A stretch of DNA of 64,000 nucleotides from Pseudoalteromonas phenolica (GTDB lineage Bacteria > Pseudomonadota > Gammaproteobacteria > Enterobacterales > Alteromonadaceae): positions 1 to 64,000 of the forward strand of contig NZ_PPSW01000017.1 in the NCBI RefSeq assembly GCF_005876835.1, given 5' to 3'. The notes under the pieces were generated by a model. The model ran no database searches. It saw only the letters and a program-made list of their open reading frames with translations, and was not told the DNA's origin. The translations under genes and the position numbers were made by a program. Positions 16,196 to 25,605 of this stretch are shown here, one piece after another (position 1 is the stretch's first letter; each line of letters begins with the position of its first letter).

Positions 16196-19100
16196 TTAGT
16201 CTACTTTTTTAAGCAAAACCTCTACTGCTTTTTCAATTTGTTTATCACGACCTTTCTCTACAGATTCAGGATCGTTCTTAACAAGATGATCTGGCATCGT
16301 TTGGTTGTTTTCTAGATATTCACCTTTGGTGTTTTTCATGCCCACTTGTGGTACACCAGCGCGGAAGTCGCCTGAAATCCCCATTTCCCACCAAACTGCT
16401 GTCATTGTGCCTGGTACAGGCATACCCACCATTTCACCTAAATCTAATTGATCATATGTGTATGAGAACGCATGGGCATCACTGTAGTTACCTTCGTTAA
16501 TAAGTAGCACAGAAGGTTTGTTCCATTGATCAAGGGGATCGCCATGGTACTTACGGCCACGAACATGCATGGTGAAGTATTCTTCGCCACTCAGTAGTTT
16601 TGCAAGATCATTGTGTAACCAGCCACCGCCATTAAAGCGAGTGTCAACAACAATGGCTTTCTTATCAAAATGTTTACCTAAAAGACGAGAGTACACGGCT
16701 CTGAAGCTAGGATCGTTCATGCCACGCACATGCACATAGCCAAGTTGACCGCCAGATAATTCTTCTACCAGTGCTTCTCTTGATAGTACCCAACGATCGT
16801 ACAGTAAGTTGTTAATAGTACGGCTATTTGTTGGTTTGATGACTTCATCAAAAAGTGTACCATCAGTATCTGCAAAAGTGAAACGTACACGTTGACCTGC
16901 AGTGTGGTTTAACAATTTGAATAAGTTTTGTGACTCGCTTAATTCAACACCGTTTACAGCTTTAAGCGTTACCCCTGGTTTTACCTTGCTACTGGCTTTA
17001 TCAAATGGACCTTTAGCCAGTACCTCTTCAACCATAAATGGATTTACATCATTGAAAAATAAGCCTAAGCGGCCAGTTGCATCATCCGTTGGCTTGCGTG
17101 CAGGGCGATAAGATGAACCAATATGTGATGCATTTAGCTCGCCAGTCATTTCAGCAAATAGGTTCGCGAAATCACGGCCATGGCCTACCGATGCCACTTT
17201 TGCACGGTAAGATTGGCCAACTTGATCCCAGTCGATACCATGGTAATCATCGCGATAGAATTTATCATCAATGATGCGCCAGCTGTGATCGAACATAAAT
17301 TCACGCTCTTTAGCGGCTTGAAGTTGCATCACAGGCTTGGTCGAAATTGGCTTAAGCGCAATTTTGTTGCCTACTTTACCTTGACGTAGCGTGCCATCGG
17401 CAAGAATAACAATGTTCTTTTCATCTTCGCTAAACGTCATGCTTGCTCTGCGTGCATTTAGTTTTGCAACCAACTCTGTTTTTCTATCGCGAATTGAATG
17501 ACGCCATAGATCATAGCCTTTCTCAAAACGCGCAAAGTAGTAAAGTGCTTTGGTGTCTTTTGTTAAATATGCTTGACCTAGATCTGATGCATGAACTGTC
17601 AGACGCGCTGTGCGCTGTTCTATGTTATCCCACTCAATCTCAAGCTTTTCAGCTTTGTCTTCAGTGCCCTTATCGTCTTGCTTTTCTGCTTTTGAGGCTT
17701 TTTTCTCAAGCTCTTTATGCAGTGCATATTCTTCTTTAGAGAATCTAAAACGGTCATAGCTGTCTTGCGTTAAGAAAGCGGCCATAACGTCGAATTCTCT
17801 GCCCCAACTGCCGTGATCACGTTGGCCGTAGCGAGCACTCGCCCAAAGCACAGCTTCACCATCGGTATGCCAAGAAGGTGAGGTATCGTTATAACCCGAC
17901 AAGCTGATATCGCGAGGTTGCTGTGAACCATCTGATGGGAAAACGCCGATATTTGTTACAAACAGTCGACTTCTTGGTGCGAAATCCGCTGTCATCCAAT
18001 AACTATCAGGTGCCCATGCAAAGGTGATATCGCCATCTGCATACGAGTAGTTATGCTCTTTACCCAGTGCAATGTTTACTTTTTTAGATTCACGATCGAT
18101 AACTTGAATTTCATCGCGAGCAGATAAAAACGCAATTTTTTTACCATCTGGTGAGTAAATAGGTTGGAAGCTATCCGTATCTACTTGATGAACTACTTCT
18201 TCTTTTAATTTTGTCGCCGCAAAGAAATAAGGTTCTGACTCATCGGCAATCGACGTTTCATGTAGCCCCCAGCTGTTGCCTCGTTCTGCAGCATATAACA
18301 GGGTTCTGCCATCTTTATGGAATGACACTGAACGCTCTTGCTGCGGCGTATTGGTGATTGCGCGTGTCGTACCGAACTCTGTGCTAGCAACAAACACTTC
18401 TCCACGCGCCACAAACGCGACTTCTTTTCCATCTGGCGAGACCGAGTATTCAGTGATTTTGCCACCTAGCATGGTTGGCATCATATCGTCTTCTTGCACG
18501 TCATTGGCGATATTGATCTCTACATGCTTAGGTTTGCCACCTTTTGACGTGTAAATACTGCCATGATGTGCAAATGCTAATGTACCATTGTCACTGATAG
18601 ATAAGCTGCGAACAGGAAATTGCTCAAAATCAGTGATTTGCCTTTTGTTGTCGCCATCTAAATCAGCGCGCCATACGTTAAATGCGCCCGACTTTTCTTC
18701 GGACGTATAATAGTAAGTATTGTTATCAGCCCAAACAGGGTTGTGATCGCCCCCTGCAAATGTTGTCAGTTGGGTATGTTCACCTGAGACTAAATCTTGT
18801 AGCCAAACATCACGGGCAAACGCAGACACATCATGCTTTCTAAACTCGTTTTCGTAAGCTTTTTCATCACGATAAAGTACTTTTTTGCCATCAGGAGAAA
18901 ACTTTAATTCTGATGCCGGAATAGTTGATAGCATCTTAGGTGTGCCGCCGTTTAATGACACCGTATAGCTTTCAGTTAAGCGTGCAGTAGGATAAATCGT
19001 AGAGTCTTTAGAATCTTGGCGTGCTGATGTGAAAAGTACAGCTTTGTCATTTTTTGCAAAATCTTGAGGCACATCATTGGCTGAATGGTAAGTCAGACGT

Positions 19101-19405
19101 TTAGCTTTACCGCCCGATGATGGCATAAGGTACACATCTAAATTGCCATTTCTATCGCTTGCAAAGGCGATATGCCTGCCATCATTAGACCAAACAGGGT
19201 GACCATCCCAATCACTATGTAAAGTCAGGGGGCGAGCAGTGCCACCATTGGCTGGTACGGTATAAATGTCACCTTTATAAGAGAAAGCTATTTGCTTACC
19301 GTCTGGTGAAATGCTGCTGTGTAAAAACCACTCTTCACTCTTAGAGGCATGTGCTTGAGCAGTTAAAACAGCTAATGCACAAAGCGTATACTTGGCTGAT
19401 GGCAT
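16196..19405 (-). CDS. Tricorn-like S41 serine protease
   Basis: This is a large secreted peptidase (1069 residues) with a signal peptide (MPSAKYTLCALAVLTAQAHA). The N-terminal two thirds are TolB/tricorn beta-propeller blades, seen as repeated SPDGKxIAF or SxDGxxxLY units. A core region and a PDZ domain (about 780-850) follow, then the S41 catalytic domain with VVDTRFNGGGWLHNDL and the nucleophile serine in NEGNYSDAHAF. In archaea tricorn degrades peptides in the cytoplasm; in marine proteobacteria such proteins are periplasmic. It stands alone, with AAGGA before the ATG and a terminator behind. A role in peptide nutrition is likely but inferred. Confidence 0.93.
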   Translation of the reverse strand: MPSAKYTLCALAVLTAQAHASKSEEWFLHSSISPDGKQIAFSYKGDIYTVPANGGTARPLTLHSDWDGHPVWSNDGRHIAFASDRNGNLDVYLMPSSGGKAKRLTYHSANDVPQDFAKNDKAVLFTSARQDSKDSTIYPTARLTESYTVSLNGGTPKMLSTIPASELKFSPDGKKVLYRDEKAYENEFRKHDVSAFARDVWLQDLVSGEHTQLTTFAGGDHNPVWADNNTYYYTSEEKSGAFNVWRADLDGDNKRQITDFEQFPVRSLSISDNGTLAFAHHGSIYTSKGGKPKHVEINIANDVQEDDMMPTMLGGKITEYSVSPDGKEVAFVARGEVFVASTEFGTTRAITNTPQQERSVSFHKDGRTLLYAAERGNSWGLHETSIADESEPYFFAATKLKEEVVHQVDTDSFQPIYSPDGKKIAFLSARDEIQVIDRESKKVNIALGKEHNYSYADGDITFAWAPDSYWMTADFAPRSRLFVTNIGVFPSDGSQQPRDISLSGYNDTSPSWHTDGEAVLWASARYGQRDHGSWGREFDVMAAFLTQDSYDRFRFSKEEYALHKELEKKASKAEKQDDKGTEDKAEKLEIEWDNIEQRTARLTVHASDLGQAYLTKDTKALYYFARFEKGYDLWRHSIRDRKTELVAKLNARRASMTFSEDEKNIVILADGTLRQGKVGNKIALKPISTKPVMQLQAAKEREFMFDHSWRIIDDKFYRDDYHGIDWDQVGQSYRAKVASVGHGRDFANLFAEMTGELNASHIGSSYRPARKPTDDATGRLGLFFNDVNPFMVEEVLAKGPFDKASSKVKPGVTLKAVNGVELSESQNLFKLLNHTAGQRVRFTFADTDGTLFDEVIKPTNSRTINNLLYDRWVLSREALVEELSGGQLGYVHVRGMNDPSFRAVYSRLLGKHFDKKAIVVDTRFNGGGWLHNDLAKLLSGEEYFTMHVRGRKYHGDPLDQWNKPSVLLINEGNYSDAHAFSYTYDQLDLGEMVGMPVPGTMTAVWWEMGISGDFRAGVPQVGMKNTKGEYLENNQTMPDHLVKNDPESVEKGRDKQIEKAVEVLLKKVD

Positions 19406-19626
19406 TGTTGTTGTCCTTTTCGTTTAGTCTTTTTTATCGATTATATTACTACGTTACATAGTAACAACGCATTGACACAAAGTACCAAAACAATAGACAA
19501 GTGCGCATATAAATACGTCAAAAGACAATTCTGTACCTTTTGAGAATTAATAGTGAACTTTGTAGTTAATCTGAGCGTAGTTATTCGTTGATTAGTATAC
19601 AGGTCAAGCAAATTGAGGGTGTGATT

Positions 19627-19923
19627 TTGAAGTTAAGTAAATTAGGGAAGTACTTTTATGTTGATAAAATTATTTACCATTCACTAGATTTAGCTTTATA
19701 CAATGTTAGTGTCGTCATTGATGGAAAAGAACACATGGTGACTGACGAAAAAGGGCAGCGTTTAAAAAGTCATAACTTTGTTGCTTTACAAAAACAATTA
19801 AAAAACGTCAAAGCCGAATGCCAGGTTATGCGCCAGTCGAGCGCCTACGATGAAATGGTTGGTGGACCGAGTAAAATTAACAACGAACTCGAAGTACCAT
19901 TGGGTGATAACAAGCTTTACTAA
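19627..19923 (+). CDS. DUF6482 family small protein
   Basis: This is a small cytoplasmic protein with the pattern VDKIIYHSLDLALYNVSVVI, DEKGQRLKSHN and QSSAYDEMVGGP, which I match to DUF6482, a family of unknown function common in marine gammaproteobacteria. The start is uncertain. A TTG at 19627 has GAGGGTG six bases upstream and gives a normal-length protein; TTG at 19588 or GTG at 19621 are alternatives. It stands alone before the fasciclin gene, 170-200 bases away. Confidence 0.75.
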   Translation: MKLSKLGKYFYVDKIIYHSLDLALYNVSVVIDGKEHMVTDEKGQRLKSHNFVALQKQLKNVKAECQVMRQSSAYDEMVGGPSKINNELEVPLGDNKLY

Positions 19924-20121
19924 ATCTCTTAAAGCATTCCTTTATAGAATTTTAAAAGTACATTACTTGCAGGTAATAGTGCTGAAATTCCTTTATCATC
20001 CTCTAAAAGCATTAAATTTCGCGCTTTATTTGTTTTTGTTAAATTTTTTAAAATTTTCTGATCGTTTAGAAATTACCCACCGTAACTCTGTATGAACTTT
20101 AAACACAAGAGGAATGTAGAG

Positions 20122-22302
20122 GTGGTTAAATCAATCAAACTTGGAGCCGCATTGAGTCTTTCATTGTTGCTAGCCGGCTGTAATGACGATGACAATAAAA
20201 TAGAAATACAGCCTCCAGTACCAGAGCCAAACACCGTTTATGACGTAGCCGTAGCCAGCGGTGATTTCAAAACATTGGTTTCATTACTTGAAGCAACAAA
20301 CCTAGACGACACGCTAGACAACGCTGATAGTATGTTTACCGTGTTTGCACCAACTGATGCTGCTTTCGCTGCACTAGGTCAAGAAACGTTAGATGCATTA
20401 GCTCAAGACCCAGACAAACTAGCTAGTATTCTTACTTATCATGTTTTGGGTAGCAAAGTAGCAGCCGAAGGCGCTCTATCAAGTGCAGGCAACACGGTTG
20501 AAACAGTCAATGGCGCTAACATAGCACTGTCACTTTCTGGTGATGACCTTTTAATAAACACCAGCACAGTAACAGCGACAGATGTAATGGCCGATAACGG
20601 TGTCATACACGTGATTGACGCTGTGTTAATGCCACCTGCGCCAACAGAGTCAAATGCAAACATTGTTGCAACTGCTAAGGCTAATGGTAACTTTAACACG
20701 TTAATTGCAGCTTTAGAGCGCACTGGCTTAGACAGCGTGTTATCTGACGACTCAGGGTCATTTACAGTATTTGCACCAACTGATGCGGCATTTGCAGCCA
20801 TAGGTGACAAACTAATTAATACTTTACTTGCAAACCCTGACGTACTTTCAGATATCTTAAAACAGCATGTACTGCCAATTAATGCAGACTCAGTCACTGC
20901 CATGTCTCTAAATGGTAAATCGGTTAAGACGGTGTTAGAAAATGAGTTAGGTATTTCTATTAACGCAGAAACTGATTCGATAATGTTTGGCGGCGCCAAA
21001 ATTGTTACTAAAGACATAGTAACAACAAACGGTACTATCCATGTCATCGACAGTGTGATTGTGGGAGACATTACATTGCCACAGAGCTTCGGCACAATTG
21101 CAGATGTAGCTTCTGAAAACGGCAGTTTTGATACGCTAGTTTCTCTACTTGCCGCTACTGGGCTAGACAGCGAAGTGTCAGATCCAACAAAAACATTTAC
21201 TGTTTTTGCACCTACTGATGCAGCTTTTGCGGCATTAGGCCAGGAGACATTAACCGCACTACAAGGCGATACTGAAACACTTAAAAACATTCTGCTTTAC
21301 CATGTTATTGCTGAGCAAAAGGTCATGTCTGATGCTGCGATATCTGTGGCAAATAGCGAAGAAAGCTTAGTGAAAATGGGGAATGGCTCTAACGCTGCGC
21401 TATCAACAACTGGCTCTACATTATTTATTAATGACTCTGCGATATCTGCAGCAAACGTAATGGCTGATAACGGCGTTATTCATGTGCTAGATAAAGTGAT
21501 CATGCCGCCAAAAGATATGGGAGAGCCTACCAAAAACGTGGCGCAAACAGCTTCAGACACAGACAGTTTATCAACCCTTGTTACTGCGTTGGGCGTGGCT
21601 GATTTAGTAGATGCCCTAGGTACTCCTGATGCTAACTTTACCGTATTTGCACCTACAAATGCGGCGTTTAAGAAAATCCCATCTGATACGCTTAATGCTC
21701 TGCTTGCAGATAAAGATGCGCTAGGCGCGGTGCTTAAACAGCATGTTTTAGCTTCTTCAGTGAATAGCTTAAATGCTTTCGCAGCGAATGGGGTTGAGGT
21801 AGAAACTCTGCAAGGTAACAAACTTTCTGTAAGCTTGGTTAATTTTGCTGGCGTATCTAATACAGACAGTGATGTGGTCACATATAGCAAAGATACTGGC
21901 ACCTTAGTTTCAGGTGCAGGTTCTACAATGGCTGGAAAAACACTTTATGTGTTCGATAATGATTTAGAAAATGCGATGAGCCAATGTGTTGATACATGTG
22001 CTACAAACTGGCCGCCAGTAACCGCAACAGCTGATGGCATCAAAAATGTTCCGGGCCTTTCGCTAGTAGAAAGAGGTGATGGCTCATTGCAAGTTGCTTA
22101 TTTAGGTCGTCCTCTATACACATTTATTCAAGATGAAGCGGCAGGAGACATGAAGGGTAATGCATTGAATAACGTATGGTGGGCAGTGAAATTACCAACA
22201 TCAGGTCTGCAAATTGAAGGTGCAAATGTGACAACCACAGATATTTATACTTCAAACGGTGTAGTACACCTGATTGATACTGTGATCACTGAAGTTAAAT
22301 AG
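20122..22302 (+). CDS. Fasciclin-repeat lipoprotein with a nested COG4315-like domain
   Basis: This is an envelope lipoprotein with lipobox LAGC and four fasciclin (FAS1) domains. Each shows the H1 motif FTVFAPTDAAFAAL (or a close form) and ends NGVIHVIDxVIMP. Domain 4 is interrupted after TLQGNKLSVS by about 110 residues of another fold (TLYVFDNDLENAMSQCVDTC, NWPPV, GRPLYTFIQDEAAGD, NNVWWAV), a COG4315-type secreted repeat. FAS1 then resumes as TTTDIYTSNGVVHLIDTVI. Adhesion or matrix binding is the usual FAS1 role. The GTG at 20122 has AGAGGA upstream and starts a typical lipoprotein signal; ATG at 20092 is in frame but has no ribosome site. Confidence 0.92.
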   Translation: MVKSIKLGAALSLSLLLAGCNDDDNKIEIQPPVPEPNTVYDVAVASGDFKTLVSLLEATNLDDTLDNADSMFTVFAPTDAAFAALGQETLDALAQDPDKLASILTYHVLGSKVAAEGALSSAGNTVETVNGANIALSLSGDDLLINTSTVTATDVMADNGVIHVIDAVLMPPAPTESNANIVATAKANGNFNTLIAALERTGLDSVLSDDSGSFTVFAPTDAAFAAIGDKLINTLLANPDVLSDILKQHVLPINADSVTAMSLNGKSVKTVLENELGISINAETDSIMFGGAKIVTKDIVTTNGTIHVIDSVIVGDITLPQSFGTIADVASENGSFDTLVSLLAATGLDSEVSDPTKTFTVFAPTDAAFAALGQETLTALQGDTETLKNILLYHVIAEQKVMSDAAISVANSEESLVKMGNGSNAALSTTGSTLFINDSAISAANVMADNGVIHVLDKVIMPPKDMGEPTKNVAQTASDTDSLSTLVTALGVADLVDALGTPDANFTVFAPTNAAFKKIPSDTLNALLADKDALGAVLKQHVLASSVNSLNAFAANGVEVETLQGNKLSVSLVNFAGVSNTDSDVVTYSKDTGTLVSGAGSTMAGKTLYVFDNDLENAMSQCVDTCATNWPPVTATADGIKNVPGLSLVERGDGSLQVAYLGRPLYTFIQDEAAGDMKGNALNNVWWAVKLPTSGLQIEGANVTTTDIYTSNGVVHLIDTVITEVK

Positions 22303-22322
22303 TTTAATTTAATCTGAGCTTT

Positions 22323-22360
22323 AAAGCGCCTTGCATATGGAATTATGGGGGCGCTTTTTT
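22323..22360 (+). terminator. Rho-independent terminator of the fasciclin gene
   Basis: AAAGCGCC (22323-22330) and GGCGCTTT (22350-22357) pair perfectly around a loop of about 19 bases and run into six T residues. It lies 20 bases after the fasciclin stop codon. Confidence 0.85.
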
Positions 22361-22441
22361 ATTCGTAATAGGCTAGCAGTTTAATGACATAATTACTGAT
22401 AGAACGAATTTAATTACTGTCAACCAAACTATAGAAGAGGG

Positions 22442-24064
22442 TTATTTAACAGGAAACTTACTTAAAACTCTAACCATTTCCAGCTCTGAAATAGGTTTTG
22501 CGATGAAGTCATCCATACCACTGGCAAAACATTTTTCTTTGTCTTCATCAAATGTGTTTGCTGTCATTGCAACTATGTTTGGTCGTTGGTTTTTATATCT
22601 CGCTATAATTTCTTTCGTTGCATCATGGCCGTTCATTACAGGCATTTGTATATCCATAAAAATAAAGCTGTAATGTTTCTGCTCTAGCTTACCTAATGCG
22701 ACTTGACCGTTTTCTGCAATATCGTATTTATAGCCAAGCTTTTCAAGTAATAGGCCTGCAACCTTTTGATTAATTAAGTTGTCTTCAACAATTAAGATGG
22801 TATGAGGCTGTAACTCTGAGGCCGATAAGGTGTTATGGGAGGTCTTTTCAGGCGATTGAGGAAGCTGTTTTTGAGCGACCTTTTTTAAAGGTAAGCTGAC
22901 AGTAAACTTAGTGCCTTTATCCAACTCGCTATGTACTTGAATTTTACCATTCATTGCTTTTGCTAATTTAGCAGAAATAGCGAGACCCAGCCCGGTGCCA
23001 CCGTATTCTCGAGTTGTTGACCCATCTCCTTGAACAAAGGGCTCAAACAGCCAAGTCTGTGCATCTTTAGTCATGCCAATGCCAGTATCTTCAACTGCAA
23101 TTGTTAATTCATAGTCGTTCTTTTCTAGCGCTTTACCTGACAGAGCAATAGACACACTGCCGTTTTTGGTAAATTTAACACCATTATTCAATAAGTTATG
23201 TAAGAGCTGCTTAATTCTCAACGCGTCACCAATCAACTGTGTTGGTAACTGTACGTCTAACTGTTCAGTGAATGTGAGACCTTTTCGGTTAACTTCGGGC
23301 TTAATTTCAATAGTGATGCTTTCAATCAGTTTAGATAGTACAAATGGGCTGGAAATGAGTTTGATATTGTTTGTTTCTAGCTTGCTATATTCAAGGACGT
23401 CTGTAACAACCCCGAGCAAATTTTCTGTGCTTTCATATATGGTGTTGAGCATCTCAAGTTGATGAGGCTCTAACTGCGTGTTTTGCAGTAATTGCACAAG
23501 ATTCAAAATGCCGTTCATCGGTGTTTTGAGCTCATGTGACATATTAGCCAAGAACTCCGATTTTAGCTGATTTGAACGTAATAGCACCTGTGCTTCGTTT
23601 TTTAGCTTTATTCTCTTATGTTCCTCAGCTTTTGTGATGAGTAAACGTTTTACTGCGGCACTAAACAGCTCAATGATAATAAGAGAAGAAGAGTTAAACG
23701 CTTGACCCTGCTGCAGAAAAACCAAAGTGTTTGATTTATTTTTTTCGAGCGGGAGCACTTGATAAATAAGGTAGTATTGAACTTGGTTGATGAGCACTAT
23801 GGTGTTGTTTTTAAGTTCTTTGATTTGTAGTGACTCTATGGTCTCTATTAGATGCCCGTCACCTTCTCCATAAAGACAGTCTATATGTTCTTCATTATCA
23901 ATCATAAGACAATAATCAAAGTTTAATGTCCAAAGCAGTTTGTTTACTGCGTTGAGCAAGATCCTTTGAGACGACCAGTCGGCATGCATACTGTCGTCAG
24001 CAAGATTACTGGTAAGCTCTATTAATGAAGATAATTGGTAAGAATCAATTACACTGCCATTCAT
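22442..24064 (-). CDS. Hybrid sensor histidine kinase/response regulator
   Basis: This is a soluble-looking hybrid kinase of 540 residues. The N-terminal 150 residues form a sensor region, possibly GAF-like, without membrane segments. The HisKA domain has the phospho-histidine in [17 protein letters not shown] (about 177), the ATPase has EDTGIGM and [14 protein letters not shown], and the C-terminal receiver has [13 protein letters not shown] with phosphoacceptor D in [13 protein letters not shown]. There is no Hpt domain or output domain, so the phosphate must pass to another protein. It starts two bases after the AhpD-like gene and forms an operon with it. Confidence 0.92.
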   Translation of the reverse strand: MNGSVIDSYQLSSLIELTSNLADDSMHADWSSQRILLNAVNKLLWTLNFDYCLMIDNEEHIDCLYGEGDGHLIETIESLQIKELKNNTIVLINQVQYYLIYQVLPLEKNKSNTLVFLQQGQAFNSSSLIIIELFSAAVKRLLITKAEEHKRIKLKNEAQVLLRSNQLKSEFLANMSHELKTPMNGILNLVQLLQNTQLEPHQLEMLNTIYESTENLLGVVTDVLEYSKLETNNIKLISSPFVLSKLIESITIEIKPEVNRKGLTFTEQLDVQLPTQLIGDALRIKQLLHNLLNNGVKFTKNGSVSIALSGKALEKNDYELTIAVEDTGIGMTKDAQTWLFEPFVQGDGSTTREYGGTGLGLAISAKLAKAMNGKIQVHSELDKGTKFTVSLPLKKVAQKQLPQSPEKTSHNTLSASELQPHTILIVEDNLINQKVAGLLLEKLGYKYDIAENGQVALGKLEQKHYSFIFMDIQMPVMNGHDATKEIIARYKNQRPNIVAMTANTFDEDKEKCFASGMDDFIAKPISELEMVRVLSKFPVK

Positions 24065-24066
24065 AA

Positions 24067-24639
24067 TTACATTACTACGTTATCTTTAAGTAAGTTAGCG
24101 AACTCTTCGTCAACGACCAGCATCATGCCTTGGGCCAATGTGTTTGAGTAATTCACGACACTGGCGAGAGACATAAGTTCAAATACTTGGTTTTTTGTTA
24201 ACCCACTGTCCAACAAACTTTTATGATCATGTTTAGTAACCATAGCGCTATTAGTTGCCATCTTAACGGCAAAGTCTATTGATACCTTTACTCGTTTAGG
24301 GTTTAACTCAGAAGATTTTTGTAAAACTTGGTTGATGGTTTCATCATCGATATTTAGATATCTACATATAGCACAATGAATAGACGTGCAGTAGGCACAT
24401 TCACGTTCGTTAGAAATAGCGATAAATACCAGTTCTTTAAGTGCTCTAGGTAACTCTCCGGTGAGGAGTACGTTTTTGAATAGCGCCCAGGTAGTCTGTA
24501 AAATATGTGGGTTGTAATTACCAAGCACCTTGAAGTAATCTACTAACCCTTCATTGCCTAAGTGTTCAAAAATATCGTCATAAATCGCTTTGACTTCATT
24601 ATTTGAATCGGCATATTCCAACGTGTTGTAAATCCCCAT
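24067..24639 (-). CDS. AhpD/carboxymuconolactone-decarboxylase-like protein
   Basis: This is a helical protein of the AhpD-like superfamily. It has the redox motif [10 protein letters not shown] (CxxCxxxH), which in AhpD carries peroxidase or disulfide reductase activity, followed by [13 protein letters not shown]. At 190 residues it is close to AhpD in size. I chose the ATG at 24639 because AAGGAG lies nine bases upstream; the frame is open further to 24687 but without a ribosome site. The gene is followed after two bases by the hybrid kinase, which suggests a redox-linked signalling pair. Confidence 0.87.
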   Translation of the reverse strand: MGIYNTLEYADSNNEVKAIYDDIFEHLGNEGLVDYFKVLGNYNPHILQTTWALFKNVLLTGELPRALKELVFIAISNERECAYCTSIHCAICRYLNIDDETINQVLQKSSELNPKRVKVSIDFAVKMATNSAMVTKHDHKSLLDSGLTKNQVFELMSLASVVNYSNTLAQGMMLVVDEEFANLLKDNVVM

Positions 24640-24804
24640 GTCAAAGCACTCCTTTTTGAAATGATAATTTAAAATTAGCACTAACATTAAGGGTAGTCCT
24701 TTTTCATCATATAAAAAGTCTTTAATGCAAATTTTTGTTATTAAAAAGCAGAGATTTGTTTTTAATTTTAGAACGTTTTGAAAGGTTAGTTTTATCGCTT
24801 TGGA

Positions 24805-25554
24805 TCAGTTTTGTGCGGTTAATAAGATTTGCTCAAACACGCCAGAAAAAGTTAGGTGATTGAACGCACGTTCAATCGTTTTCAGTTGCTCCTTGGTGAC
24901 AGATACTTTACTAAAAGCGAAATACACAGGGGCTTGATTGACGATGATTGGGTGAACAAAGACATCTTTTGGGGTTAGTTCATGTCTAATTTCGTACTCG
25001 ATGTTTAATTGCTCTTCTAAAAAACCGAAGATCCTGTTTTTGATCAGCAAAGAAAGTTTAGTGTCATTATTAGGTACTTTGAAAAAGTATCTGTCGGCAG
25101 GCGTAAGTGTTTTAGTGAACGCATTAAATGATTCACCATAATAAGCACCTTCTTGAATGCCAAGCGGAAGTGGTATCTTTAAAATGTCTTTAAATGAAGA
25201 CACTACAATATCAGGATTTGCTTTACTGACTATTTTTATTTTTTCAATGCGTTGAGGGCCGATAAAGTGCGCGAATTTAGTACGTTCAGTTGTTTTACTG
25301 ACACTCAACATCACATCGAGTTCGCCCACTTCTAGCATTTTTAAAGCTCGTCCCCAGGGAACGGGAACAAACCGATAACTGCAGCCAGCTTGATTGAGTA
25401 ATGCTTTAGTCAGCTCGATGTCAATGCCTTGCCACTGCTTATTCTCATCTCGATGTGATTGTGCAGCGTAGTCTTCAACGCGCACCACTAGTTCGCAACT
25501 CAAGGCATGGGTACTAAATAGAAATAATGCAAATACGAACAATTGTCTAAACAT
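24805..25554 (-). CDS. Periplasmic solute-binding protein, family 3-like
   Basis: A signal peptide (MFRQLFVFALFLFSTHALS) precedes a type II periplasmic binding fold of the SBP_bac_3 kind: WQGIDIELTKALLNQAGCSY, VPWGRALKMLEVGELDVMLS and KTTERTKFAHFIGP are the usual segments. No ABC permease or ATPase lies next to it. In Alteromonadales many such orphan proteins exist, so a sensing or accessory role is possible. The ligand (amino acid or similar) is not decided. It follows the CadC-like gene on the same strand after 51 bases and may be transcribed with it. Confidence 0.87.
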   Translation of the reverse strand: MFRQLFVFALFLFSTHALSCELVVRVEDYAAQSHRDENKQWQGIDIELTKALLNQAGCSYRFVPVPWGRALKMLEVGELDVMLSVSKTTERTKFAHFIGPQRIEKIKIVSKANPDIVVSSFKDILKIPLPLGIQEGAYYGESFNAFTKTLTPADRYFFKVPNNDTKLSLLIKNRIFGFLEEQLNIEYEIRHELTPKDVFVHPIIVNQAPVYFAFSKVSVTKEQLKTIERAFNHLTFSGVFEQILLTAQN

Positions 25555-25605
25555 GGTTAATGCAGTTTTTTCAAGGCATTTTTTAAGTTTAGTTGAGTCG
25601 CGCCT

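Noticed and set aside
19850..20095. 81-residue open frame between the DUF6482 and fasciclin genes
   Set aside because: It overlaps the end of the DUF6482 gene, is made of low-complexity L/F/K/Y residues from AT-rich DNA, and has no ribosome site.
20439..21290. 283-residue open frame antisense to the fasciclin gene
   Set aside because: It mirrors the repetitive FAS1 code; composition is rich in S, V, A and T, and no start signal or family is seen.
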